In this document: piece after piece, positions 34,172 through 42,389 of the stretch
Numbering within the stretch: the stretch's first letter is position 1
How the letters are laid out: each line of letters starts with the position of its first letter
DNA from: Nostoc flagelliforme FACHB-838
Lineage (GTDB): Bacteria > Cyanobacteriota > Cyanobacteriia > Cyanobacteriales > Nostocaceae
DNA: 64,000 nucleotides
Assembly (NCBI RefSeq): GCF_014698065.1
Contig: NZ_JACJSI010000018.1
Span: 40,881 to 104,880, forward strand
Direction of reading: 5' to 3'
The notes under the pieces: generated by a model
Database searches by the model: none
The model's input: the letters and a program-made list of their open reading frames with translations, nothing else
Told to the model about the DNA's origin: nothing
Made by a program: the position numbers and the translations under genes

Positions 34172-34621
34172 TTAAATGTCGCCGCGAATTTCTTCGACAA
34201 CGCCATCACGCAGAACGATTTCAACCTGCATTTTGCTAATTAAGTTATCACCGGTTTCTACCCGAAAAAAGCCTTCCATTTGGAATTGGTTGACTTCTTG
34301 ATCCTGTTGAAGAAATTGCACTTGCTGGAGGTTTTGCAGCAATTGATTTTTCTGTTCTAGAAATTCACTCTTCTTTTGATTGACTTGGAGTTGGATATTG
34401 TCAATTTGTTGGAGGGTCTGGGGGCCAGGTGGTTGCAGACTCTGCTTTTGAATTGCCGCGATCGCTCTTTGTCCTTCAACGTCTAGCTGTTGCAGTTGCT
34501 GATCGAGTTGATTAATCTGCGTTTGCAACTGCTGTTGTACTTCCTCTTTCCAGAGAGGAGTTACAATTACTTTGACGTTGACGACGCGTTTCAGGAGCAA
34601 GTTAGATTTGGAGACATCCAT
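34172..34621 (-). CDS. YlqD family protein
   Basis: 149 residues. The pattern of a short N-terminal strand (LLLKRVVNVKVIVTPLWKEEV), a long Gln-rich coiled coil (about 30-110), and a C-terminal beta end (FFRVETGDNLISKMQVEIVLRDGVVEEIRG) is that of the YlqD family, whose function is unknown. It follows the acyl-activating enzyme gene on the same strand after 42 bases and is probably its operon partner. Confidence 0.82.
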   Translation of the reverse strand: MDVSKSNLLLKRVVNVKVIVTPLWKEEVQQQLQTQINQLDQQLQQLDVEGQRAIAAIQKQSLQPPGPQTLQQIDNIQLQVNQKKSEFLEQKNQLLQNLQQVQFLQQDQEVNQFQMEGFFRVETGDNLISKMQVEIVLRDGVVEEIRGDI

Positions 34622-34663
34622 AAATATTTCACGTTCACTCTTTACAGTTAGCAGGTGGAATCA

Positions 34664-36640
34664 TCAGGCAAACATGCCGTCAATAATATCGTGATAACGT
34701 TCCGTGACGACGTGTCGTCGAACTTTCAGGGTTTGTGTCATCAAACCATTTTCCATTGAAAACGGTTCCAGAATGAGTTTGAATGTTCCGATGCGGTCAT
34801 CCGGTCGATAACCTGGACGATTTTGCACTTCCCGATTCAATTCTTGGCGAAATAAATCCTGGATTATTCTACTCTCCAAGTCAATTTTTTGACTAGGTGA
34901 GGAAATCACCTGATTATTCTGCGTATCCAGTATCAGATTCTGGCTTGCTGCCCATTTTTCTAGGGCTTCGACATTGGGGACGATTAAGGCTCCCAGGCTG
35001 CGCTGATCTTGACCGATGAGCATAATTTGATCGATGTATGGCGATCGCAAACAGGCATCTTCAATTGGCTGCGGTTCGATGTTTTCCCCGTTAGTCAATA
35101 CAATCGTATCCTTCGCCCTACCAGTCAGCACTAAGTCATCTTGTGGTGTCAGCCAACCCAAATCGCCGCTATCAAACCAACCTTCAGCATCAATTGCTTT
35201 CGCTGTCGCTTCGGGATTTTGGTAATAGCCTTGCATAATCTGCGGCCCCCTCAACAATACTAAGCCTCGCTTCTCTATTGGTAAAGGCGCTTTTGTTTCC
35301 GGATCGACAATTTTAGCTTCTGTTGCCGGAAGTGGTAGCCCTGATGCGCCAATCAAATTCCGCCAAGGACGCCGTACATGGGTAACAGGAGAGGTTTCTG
35401 TCAAGCCATAGCCTTGCAAAATCTGCACACCAATAATTTCAAAGAAATTATCGATGTGTCTGGGAAGCGCACCGCCGCCGCTAATCATCTGCTTAACTTG
35501 TCCTCCTGTGGCTTCGCGCACTTTGGCATAAACCAGTCGTTCTCCCAAGGCATGGAGGGGTAATAAAGCCGATGCTTGTATCTTAGCTGCTAATCGTTCG
35601 GCGGCTGAAGCATGAAGATTATTTAAATTCAATCCTTGAGCAATTCGCCGTGCTTTGATATATTTCTCGCTATTGCCCAATAAAAAGTTAATTAAGCGTT
35701 GCTTATTCGCTGGTTGTTCGCGGAACTGCTTTTGCACTCCTTCATAAATCGATTCCCACAGGCGGGGTACACCCACCATGTAGTTGGGTTTAAATTGTCT
35801 CAAATCCGCTTTGACGGAGCGCAAATTAGTATAAACTTGCGTACAACCTTGAGATAGTAGGTAATATTCAACAGTTCGTTCGTAGCTATGCCACGAAGGT
35901 AGAATGCTGAGAACGATATCGCCTGCATTTGGTTGCAATACTGTGCCAAAGGTTATTACTTGGTGCATCAAGTTGCTATAAGACAGCATTACACCCTTGG
36001 GTTTGCCCGTAGTGCCAGAGGTATAAATTAGGGTTGCTAGGGCATCACGATTTTGCTTGACTGGCACAAAATTATGATTTTTCCCAATTTCTAACAACTG
36101 TGTAAAATTCAGTACCTTTAAGGTACCGTCCGTTGGTGGTGCTTCATCGGAAAGTAAGATTACCGCTTGAATTGGTAAATCTTTGAGACGGTCTTCTAGT
36201 TTTTTAAGTGTTTTTAAATCCTCAACGATGATCGCTGTACTGCCGCTATTAGCGATGATAAACAGCAGTTCTTCTTTTTCCGCTTGGGAACTACGCACCG
36301 CATCAACGCCTCCAGCAGTCATGATGCCTTGATCGGCAATAAACCAGCGAGGACTATTATCAGCAATTAGGGAAATGCGATCGCCTAACTTTATTCCCAA
36401 CACCTGTAACCCAGAAGCAAATAGTTGTATTTGCTTGGCTAGCTGGGCATAAGTAATCACTACTTCTGGTTTACTGTGAGGACTGCGGAGGGCGACAACA
36501 TCACCAAATCGTTGAGCTGCCAAAGGCCAAATTTCTGGCAGCGATTCCACATTTGTGTAATCTACCACCCGCTTTAATAACTGCCGTTCTTGATCGCTGA
36601 TGTTAGCTAAAAAACAAGATGCGGATTTGGTTTTTGACAT
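34664..36640 (-). CDS. Long-chain acyl-CoA/acyl-ACP synthetase (AMP-forming)
   Basis: Activates free fatty acids by adenylation. The 658-residue protein has all ANL superfamily motifs: the P-loop TLIYTSGTTGKPKGVMLSY, the QGYGLTETSPVTHVRRP motif, EGWFDSGDLGWLTPQDDLVLTGRAKDTIV, and the C-terminal Lys in SMENGLMTQTLKVRR. The long-chain FadD15-like type in cyanobacteria usually serves as acyl-ACP synthetase (Aas), recycling fatty acids from lipid turnover; I infer that role here. It forms an operon with the YlqD gene. Start ATG at 36640. Confidence 0.92.
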   Translation of the reverse strand: MSKTKSASCFLANISDQERQLLKRVVDYTNVESLPEIWPLAAQRFGDVVALRSPHSKPEVVITYAQLAKQIQLFASGLQVLGIKLGDRISLIADNSPRWFIADQGIMTAGGVDAVRSSQAEKEELLFIIANSGSTAIIVEDLKTLKKLEDRLKDLPIQAVILLSDEAPPTDGTLKVLNFTQLLEIGKNHNFVPVKQNRDALATLIYTSGTTGKPKGVMLSYSNLMHQVITFGTVLQPNAGDIVLSILPSWHSYERTVEYYLLSQGCTQVYTNLRSVKADLRQFKPNYMVGVPRLWESIYEGVQKQFREQPANKQRLINFLLGNSEKYIKARRIAQGLNLNNLHASAAERLAAKIQASALLPLHALGERLVYAKVREATGGQVKQMISGGGALPRHIDNFFEIIGVQILQGYGLTETSPVTHVRRPWRNLIGASGLPLPATEAKIVDPETKAPLPIEKRGLVLLRGPQIMQGYYQNPEATAKAIDAEGWFDSGDLGWLTPQDDLVLTGRAKDTIVLTNGENIEPQPIEDACLRSPYIDQIMLIGQDQRSLGALIVPNVEALEKWAASQNLILDTQNNQVISSPSQKIDLESRIIQDLFRQELNREVQNRPGYRPDDRIGTFKLILEPFSMENGLMTQTLKVRRHVVTERYHDIIDGMFA

Positions 36641-36840
36641 AACACCTTATTTAAATATTGTAGACTGATCGTTTTCCAGTTTATTTTGTTATTCTGCTAC
36701 AATAACCGTCCTTATTATCCACATTCCCCTCGGTGTATGATAATTCCAGGAAATCCACGTTTATATTTACAAAAATTTATGTTAAATTTAATTTACATAG
36801 ATTGCAAGCAATGATTGCCTTTGCATCTAATAACAGCGAT

Positions 36841-36866
36841 GTCTACGACGGGCTACGCCTACGCCT
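36841..36866. repeat. GTCTACGACGGGCTACGCC dispersed repeat
   Basis: GTCTACGACGGGCTACGCCTACGCC is found inverted, with one mismatch, at 63723-63747. Related GCGTAGCCC words occur at 31657-31690. It lies just upstream of a small ORF. Confidence 0.6.
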
Positions 36867-36891
36867 ATTTTTCACAGGATGATGATTACCT

Positions 36892-37137
36892 ATGAATTTT
36901 ATAGACGCTATATTGCTAACGCTACTCAATATTGCTGCTTGCATAGCGTTGCCTAAGCTTTTAGCTATCTTTCTAGCTAATAAAACCAAACTTACTGAAG
37001 CGTTGCCGAATAGTTCTAATTTACAGGCAACCAAAGTTGAAAGTACGAGTTTTCCGTATTGTACAGTTTACGAGTTGACAGGTAAACAATACTGTAAATT
37101 CAGTCCTGATTTTTGTTCCAAATGTTCTCCGAATTGA
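36892..37137 (+). CDS. Possible small membrane protein
   Basis: 81 residues: a single hydrophobic segment at 5-28 (DAILLTLLNIAACIALPKLLAIFL), then a polar tail with four Cys near the end (YCTVYELTGKQYCKFSPDFCSKC). The ATG start has no clear ribosome-binding site. It has no recognised family, but the Cys-rich tail and membrane segment look non-random, and no gene opposes it. Confidence 0.45.
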   Translation: MNFIDAILLTLLNIAACIALPKLLAIFLANKTKLTEALPNSSNLQATKVESTSFPYCTVYELTGKQYCKFSPDFCSKCSPN

Positions 37138-37351
37138 TGGACTGTTTGCAAGTAAAAACTCCTTAGTATTTGTGACGATTATCTATTGAATTAACTCTTC
37201 AATACATATTCATTCTTATACAACTTCTTATTTTACTGAAGAAGAATTCAGAACAAATCCGCCTGAATTGAGAGTGGATTCGTGGGACTGGATAGAGAAT
37301 CGGGGTTTAGAGGTTGTTTGAAAAGTAGTTGGCTGTGATTTTAGGCACTCA

Positions 37352-37480
37352 CTGAATCCCCCCTAACCGCCCTTAAAAAGGGGGGCAAAAGCCCTTCAAA
37401 GTCCCCCTTTTTAAGGGGAGCCAGTGCGGTCTTGGGGGTTTCCCCCATGAGCAACTGGCGTGGATTTAGGGGGATCTAAA
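37352..37480. repeat. CCCCCTAA / TTAAGGGG dispersed palindromic repeat
   Basis: CCCCCCTAACCGCCCTTAAAAAGGGGGG and AGTCCCCCTTTTTAAGGGG arms are followed by AGCCAGTGCGGTCTTGGG, GTTTCCCCC and GCAACTGGCGTGG. The last part also occurs at 56150-56195. The rest of the spacer 37138-37798 shows no gene. Confidence 0.65.
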
Positions 37481-37646
37481 CGTTTTGTTATCAAGAAGAG
37501 GACTTTTCAAACATCCTCTTATACCATTTCACTTTAATAATGATACAGATACTCTGATAGGGGGATGGCATTGCCATGCCCTTACGATAAATCTATATGT
37601 ATCAGGATTTTCGTGAATTGGTATTAGAGTAATATAGACCACACGA

Positions 37647-37672
37647 TAGGGGCGCAAGGCCTTGCGCCCCTA
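37647..37672. repeat. Perfect 26-bp GC-rich palindrome
   Basis: TAGGGGCGCAAGG (37647-37659) and CCTTGCGCCCCTA (37660-37672) are exact inverted copies with no loop. It lies in the spacer downstream of the dihydroorotase-like gene. Confidence 0.7.
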
Positions 37673-37798
37673 CGACAGATGTGGTTCAAATACATGAAAA
37701 CTGCTGTAAACGCGGGTGATATTAAATTCTTTCCGTGACTCTTTGCCCTGACTTGACTGCTGGGGTATTTTGAATTCTGAATTCTGACTCCTTCTTTT

Positions 37799-39112
37799 TC
37801 AACACCAAGTTTTGACAACACGACCCTTCAACTGTTGCCCTAACCAAGGTGTGTTTTGTGAAAGTGTATAAAGACTTTTCCGTTCAACTTTCCAGGTTTG
37901 CTGAGGATCAAATAAAGTAAGTTCTGCTGGTTGATGAGGTAAAATCGCACTTACTTTCTGCCCTAAACACTCAGCTGGATGGGTACTCAATGCACGCCAT
38001 AATTCTAAAGCTGTAAATTCTTCAGTTTCAACGAGATATTGCCACAGCAGTGGTAATGCTAACTCTAAACCAATTGCCCCAGCTGGTGCTTCGGCAAAAG
38101 CTTGGACTTTTTCTTCGTAGCTATAGGGTGTGTGGTCAATAGCGATCGCATCAATCACACCCGCCCGTACTCCTGCACGCAACGCCACCACATCACTAGG
38201 ATTTCCTAAAGGTGGGTCTAAATGCAAGCTGGTGTGATAACTTTTAACTGCTTTTGTATCAAGTAAAAGGTGCATCCAAGTGGTGCTGGCGGTGATGGGT
38301 AAACCAGCAGCCTTGGCTGAAGCGATTAATTCCACGCCGCGAGCTGTGGAGACACGCATGATATGGACTGGTGTACCTATAGCTGCAACTAATTCTAGCA
38401 TTGCTGCGATCGCAGTAGTTTCAGCGCTGGCGGGTATTGGGGGTAAACCGAAACGGAGAGCATTTGACCCTTCTCTCATTACACCATTTGCTGCTAAGTG
38501 GCGATCGCTAGGCCAAAATGCGACTGGTTTGCCCGACGGTTGGATATACTCTAACACTCCCCGCACCAACGCCAAATTTTCTAAAGGCTTGCCATCTGTA
38601 AAACCAACAACCCCAGCAGACGCTAAATCCGCCAATTCCGTCATTTGCTTCCCAGCAACATCTAAGGTAATAGCACCCCAGATATGAAGCAGGGGGAGAG
38701 GAGAGGTAGGGGGAGCAGGGGAGGCAGGGGGAGCCGAATTAATTTGTTCTTTCTTCCTTATCTCCCCGTGTCTCTTCTGCTGCAACTGTGCTACAAGTGC
38801 AGGGTTATCAATAGCCGGGGATGTATCGGGTAAGATGCTAGCTCTGGTAAAGCCACCAGCAGCAGCAGCTTGTAAAAAAGACAAGAGAGTTTCTCGTTCT
38901 TCAAAACCAGGCTCACCAGCGTGGCTATACAAATCCACTAAACCAGGGCCAAGAACTAATCCCTGACAATCTCTGATTTGAGTATCAGAACTAATGTCAG
39001 AAATGTGCGACGCCACTGTTTGGATATAACCATCAGCAATTAGCACATCAAATTGTTCGTCAATTTCCGAAACTGGGTCAATTACCCGTACTTTTTGCAG
39101 CAGTTCAGTCAT
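37799..39112 (-). CDS. Dihydroorotase-like amidohydrolase, key residues missing
   Basis: 437 residues with the type I dihydroorotase layout (LVLGPGLVDLYSHAGEPGFE, AAAAGGFTRASILPDTSPAID, RVSTARGVELIASAKAAGLPI, AIDHTPYSYEEKVQAFAEAP). Many active-site positions differ from the enzyme. The metal motif H-x-H-x-R is Y-S-H-A-G, the Asn of MPNT is Asp (LPDT), and the metal His of H-V-S-T is Arg. The His pair after the strand is reduced (TTWMH) and DHAPH is DHTPY. It would usually be annotated pyrC, but catalysis is doubtful. A short Pro-rich insertion (SAPPASPAPPTSPLPLL) comes from an intergenic-type repeat in the DNA. Confidence 0.85.
   Translation of the reverse strand: MTELLQKVRVIDPVSEIDEQFDVLIADGYIQTVASHISDISSDTQIRDCQGLVLGPGLVDLYSHAGEPGFEERETLLSFLQAAAAGGFTRASILPDTSPAIDNPALVAQLQQKRHGEIRKKEQINSAPPASPAPPTSPLPLLHIWGAITLDVAGKQMTELADLASAGVVGFTDGKPLENLALVRGVLEYIQPSGKPVAFWPSDRHLAANGVMREGSNALRFGLPPIPASAETTAIAAMLELVAAIGTPVHIMRVSTARGVELIASAKAAGLPITASTTWMHLLLDTKAVKSYHTSLHLDPPLGNPSDVVALRAGVRAGVIDAIAIDHTPYSYEEKVQAFAEAPAGAIGLELALPLLWQYLVETEEFTALELWRALSTHPAECLGQKVSAILPHQPAELTLFDPQQTWKVERKSLYTLSQNTPWLGQQLKGRVVKTWC
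38685..38738. repeat. GGGGAGCAGGGGAGG repeat inside a coding sequence
   Basis: CAGGGGGAGAGGAGAGGTAG, GGGGAGCAGGGGAGG and CAGGGGGAGCC copies lie in frame within the dihydroorotase-like gene and encode the Ala/Pro/Ser insertion. The same repeat is intergenic at 21001-21062 and 29495-29570. Confidence 0.8.
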
Positions 39113-39118
39113 AAAAGT

Positions 39119-39270
39119 TTTTAGTTATGAGTTAGGGGTTAGGAGTTATGAGTTATTTGTGTCATTGCTTCTAACCTTAATTCCTCACTTCTAATTCCTC
39201 GCTTCTAACTTTATTCTTCAGACGCGATTAATCGCGTCTCTCTTGTACAAACGCGATTAATCGCGTCTCT
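39119..39270. repeat. TTAGGAGTTATGA repeats and two AGACGCGATTAATCGCGTCT palindromes
   Basis: The spacer between two minus-strand genes has GAGTTAGGGGTTAGGAGTTA words pairing with CTAACCTTAATTCCTCAC words. Two copies of the GCGATTAATCGC palindrome follow (39220-39239 and 39249-39269), separated by TCTCTTGTAC. Confidence 0.7.
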
Positions 39271-39273
39271 TTA

Positions 39274-40626
39274 TCACAATGCTCCTGCTGCTGTTTTATC
39301 TAGTACCCCTCCACCAAAGTGAGCGGTAATGTTCATTGCTTGCAATACTGGTAAACCATCGATTCCCGAAGGGTAATCGATAACGCTAACTGCGCCATTA
39401 CCCTGACGAAAACTCCAGAAATTTTCTAGCGATAAACCTAGTATGTGACAAAGCAATGTTTTGTTAGTAGCATCATGAGCTACTACTAATACAGTTTTGA
39501 ATTGATTAGTTGATGCTGTTTGCAAAATTGATTGCCAAGCTGCAACGCTACGCTCCCACACTTGTTGCAAATTTTCTCCTTCAGGCATTTGCACTTGCGT
39601 CGGTACTATCCGCCAGCGCTGCAATTCTCCGGGAAACTCTTGCTCTATTTCTATTTCTAATTTCCCTTCCCAGAGTCCGTGACTGATTTCTCTTAAACCA
39701 TCTTGCAGTTCTAACTTGACATTGGGATGTTGTTTTAAAATAATCTCTGCTGTTTCTTTAGGACGCAGCATTGTGCTACTTACAGCAAAATCAATTTCTA
39801 CCTCTTGGAGAAATTTGCCTGCTTTTTGCGACTGTTGTCTACCGTTGTCATTCAGGGGGACATCAATTTGCCCTTGAAACCTGGTTTGGCGATTCCATTC
39901 AGTTTCACCGTGACGCACTAGCAACAATCGTACTCCTTGATGATCCGGTCGCAATGAGGGTAGACTTTCCCCAGTGTGTTGCGTCTGATTTAAGGATTCT
40001 AGTTGGACTGGTTCGCCCAATCCTCCAGCAAAATTTAGTACGGTAATGCCACAGTTAGATTGCTGTATTGAATGGTAGCGACTTGCAGGAATTCCCAAGG
40101 CTGTGCTAATCAGGGCGCGATTAATTCCGTTATGTCCCACTATAAGAATAGTTTCGCCTTGATGTTGAGACAACGTTTCTTGCCAAAAATGCCGTGCTTG
40201 TTCGTATAAAGCAAGAACAGGAAAATGTTCTCTTGTCCCTTGTGCATCATTAAGCACCATCCGCAGTTCGTCGGGGCGTTGATGCCAAGTGCGGTAGTCT
40301 TCGGCAAATTTCTGCTTGACTTCAGCAGTCAATAATGCTTCCCATAAAGGTAGGTCAATTTCTAGCAGCAAATCAGAAACTTGGATTACAGCAAATTGTT
40401 CAGGATGAGTAGCTAACTCACTATGGATAATATCTGCTGTGTGTTTCGCTCGTTGCAGGGGACTGCTGTAAATCGCATTAAATAAAATATTGCTGAGGGC
40501 TTTGCCTACCTTACTGGCATCGTTACGACCTTTTTCGGTTAATGTTGACGCATCAGTACGTCCCTGAATACGCCGCTCGGTGTTATAACCACTTTGACCG
40601 TGGCGTACAATGATGACACGAGTCAT
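39274..40626 (-). CDS. Tandem histidine phosphatase (phosphoglycerate-mutase-like)
   Basis: 450 residues made of two complete histidine-phosphatase domains. Domain 1 (about 1-205) has the phosphorylated His in IIVRHGQSGYNTERRIQG and the second His in ILIVGHNGINRALI. Domain 2 (about 225-430) has LLLVRHGETEWNRQTRFQG and VLVVAHDATNKTLL. Both catalytic His pairs are intact, so both halves could be active. Family substrates range from sugar phosphates to phosphoproteins, and the tandem form is found in several cyanobacteria. It is annotated as a phosphoglycerate mutase in many genomes, but that reaction is not supported. Start ATG 40626. Confidence 0.88.
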   Translation of the reverse strand: MTRVIIVRHGQSGYNTERRIQGRTDASTLTEKGRNDASKVGKALSNILFNAIYSSPLQRAKHTADIIHSELATHPEQFAVIQVSDLLLEIDLPLWEALLTAEVKQKFAEDYRTWHQRPDELRMVLNDAQGTREHFPVLALYEQARHFWQETLSQHQGETILIVGHNGINRALISTALGIPASRYHSIQQSNCGITVLNFAGGLGEPVQLESLNQTQHTGESLPSLRPDHQGVRLLLVRHGETEWNRQTRFQGQIDVPLNDNGRQQSQKAGKFLQEVEIDFAVSSTMLRPKETAEIILKQHPNVKLELQDGLREISHGLWEGKLEIEIEQEFPGELQRWRIVPTQVQMPEGENLQQVWERSVAAWQSILQTASTNQFKTVLVVAHDATNKTLLCHILGLSLENFWSFRQGNGAVSVIDYPSGIDGLPVLQAMNITAHFGGGVLDKTAAGAL

Positions 40627-40940
40627 CGCAAAGCCCTCCTCTATCTAGACGATTAATTTTACTGCAAAATGATTGCACATTTAGCGATTCAGGAAGGCAG
40701 ATTTAGTCAAAAAGAGGAAAAGGGCAGGGGGAGAACCCTATAGATAAATGTATTGGCTCTGAAATAAGGACGCATTATTTCTCGCGCTGCGCGTCTTGAA
40801 ATAAATATTTTTACTTTTGGGCATAAATAAATTTAGGGGCTTGAAACCCAGATGGCAGGGTAATTCCAGAATTTTTCTCCCCTGCTCCCTGCTACCTGCT
40901 CCTTGCCTCTTTGGTCAGGTACGAAACTTTATTCTTCTAG

Positions 40941-41186
40941 GGCATAGATAAACTAAACGATCGCTACATTAGAATTCGTATCAAGGATAACGGTAGCGGA
41001 ATCCCTACTGAGATTCAGCATCAGATATTTAATTCCTTTTTCACTACTAAGCCAGTTGGCAAAGGAACAGGATTAGGATTATCGATTTGTTACCAAATTA
41101 TCGAGAGCCATGATGGTCGAATTAATGTGATATCTGATCCAGATTGGGGAACTGAATTTAGTATTGAGTTACCCATTGTGTACTAA
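40941..41186 (+). pseudogene. Histidine-kinase C-terminal remnant (HATPase domain)
   Basis: The frame open from 40941 has no start codon or upstream kinase sequence. It encodes only the end of an ATPase domain: YIRIRIKDNGSGIPTEIQ (G1 box), FFTTKPVGKGTGLGLSICYQ (F and G2 boxes), and DWGTEFSIELPIVY before the stop. The rest of the kinase is absent; the DNA upstream is repeat-rich. It is therefore a degraded gene fragment. Confidence 0.8.
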
Positions 41187-41318
41187 TAAAAAATATAATA
41201 TGCGTGTTTTTACTTAATTTTATATAGAACTTACGCAAAAATTGCTAAAAAGCTTAATTTATCGAACCGCCAAGAGCGCCGAGAATTCGTAGACTGTGCC
41301 TAAGTCCTGTCACATGGG

Positions 41319-41626
41319 GATGCGATCGCTTCCCGTGCTGGAGTTGGTAAAACGACGATCTATGGGCGTTACACAGCAATTCCCCGTTTGCCGAGGTTTA
41401 CTGGACAAAATATACAAAACTCCGATGTGAAGCCTTTGCTAAAGTACTTGAGCGTGCCAAGTCTAGAGGCGAAATTGACAAAAATGCAGATGTGGACTTA
41501 ATTATCGACCTTGTGAGCGGGTCACTATATTATGCACTAATCTTCAAACCCATAACCGAACCAGTAGAAGCATATATGCGCCGCACCATGAATCTTCTGA
41601 TGAAGGGAGTAGGGAGTGGGGAGTAG
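41319..41626 (+). pseudogene. TetR-family regulator remnant, frameshifted and shortened
   Basis: DAIASRAGVGKTTIYGRY at 41319 is the recognition helix region of a TetR repressor. After a frame change near 41390-41400, the C-terminal ligand domain continues: CEAFAKVLERAKSRGEIDKN, VDLIIDLVSGSLYYALIF and YMRRTMNLLMKG, stopping at 41626. The N-terminal first helix and part of the middle are missing. This is the second decayed regulator in a row. Confidence 0.75.
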
Positions 41627-41738
41627 GATTGGGTATTCTTCTTCTCCATTCCCTATTCCCAACTTGTTAGCAAAATAACTTTTCAGTATAGGTCATAAAT
41701 GAGATGATGGAGAAATTAGAGAAAAAGGTGAACAATTG

Positions 41739-42092
41739 TTATTTTTCTCCCTCCGCTTCTGGTTGCAGAATGGCATCACAATATTGAATGAGGGTTGTCA
41801 AGCGATCGCTAATCGTTTGAAGTCTCGTTTGTGCAGTAGATGCTTGCCGCGCTCCTTGGAAAAACATTACATCCATTTCCAACAGGCGCAATTGCTTGCT
41901 CATCTCCGTTTGATAAGACTGAACTCGCCAGTTTTCATCAGCCAAAGGCACAATCTGCTGCCCAAAGAATTGCTGCAATGAGGCTACACGCCGCCGCAGT
42001 TCGGGTGCAACAATTTGGGTAGTTGTGGCATCGGAGCGTAATTGCTCTAGTAAGGTTACGAGTGCCAGATATTTCTCACGGTTTAAAGACAT
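41739..42092 (-). CDS. patD: PatD-like heterocyst frequency control protein
   Basis: 117 residues, all helical. From memory the pattern (KYLALVTLLEQLRSDATT, LRRRVASLQQFFGQQIVPL, SYQTEMSKQLRLLEMDVMFF, RLTTLIQYCDAILQ) resembles PatD, a small protein that affects heterocyst number and interacts with the division protein FtsZ in Anabaena. It has no motif that would prove this. It is transcribed divergently from the RelA/SpoT gene. If correct, the organism forms heterocysts. Alternative: another small cyanobacterial helical protein. Confidence 0.6.
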   Translation of the reverse strand: MSLNREKYLALVTLLEQLRSDATTTQIVAPELRRRVASLQQFFGQQIVPLADENWRVQSYQTEMSKQLRLLEMDVMFFQGARQASTAQTRLQTISDRLTTLIQYCDAILQPEAEGEK

Positions 42093-42170
42093 CCAGTGCT
42101 AGTTAAGATAGTATTAATGTCAAGTAATTTTTCTTCTACAATAAACTTTCTTAAAGACTTATTAGCACTA

Positions 42171-42198
42171 AAAGCCTCAAATCGTTATTTGAGGCTTT
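42171..42198. terminator. Perfect 12-bp hairpin upstream of the RelA/SpoT gene
   Basis: AAAGCCTCAAAT (42171-42182) and ATTTGAGGCTTT (42187-42198) pair over a CGTT loop. On either strand a short T run follows. It lies between two divergent genes, so no known gene reads into it; see the findings. Confidence 0.55.
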
Positions 42199-42389
42199 GT
42201 TTGCCATCAAGGAATTTTCTTTCTTTATGATCCTTGAAACTCAAACTGGATGCCTACCGTTGACAATGCGAGAATCATCCTTACACTGTTTTTTCTACCC
42301 GTCTCTGGGCGACAGCATCTTCTTACTGTGATGTTGCCACTTTTATTTATCATTCACTTAATCTACCGATCCTATCCAAACCTAATTCT

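Noticed and set aside
41325..41370. GVGKTT read as an ATPase P-loop
   Set aside because: The surrounding residues (AIASRAGVGKTTIYGRY) are the TetR recognition helix, and the downstream sequence fits a TetR ligand domain.
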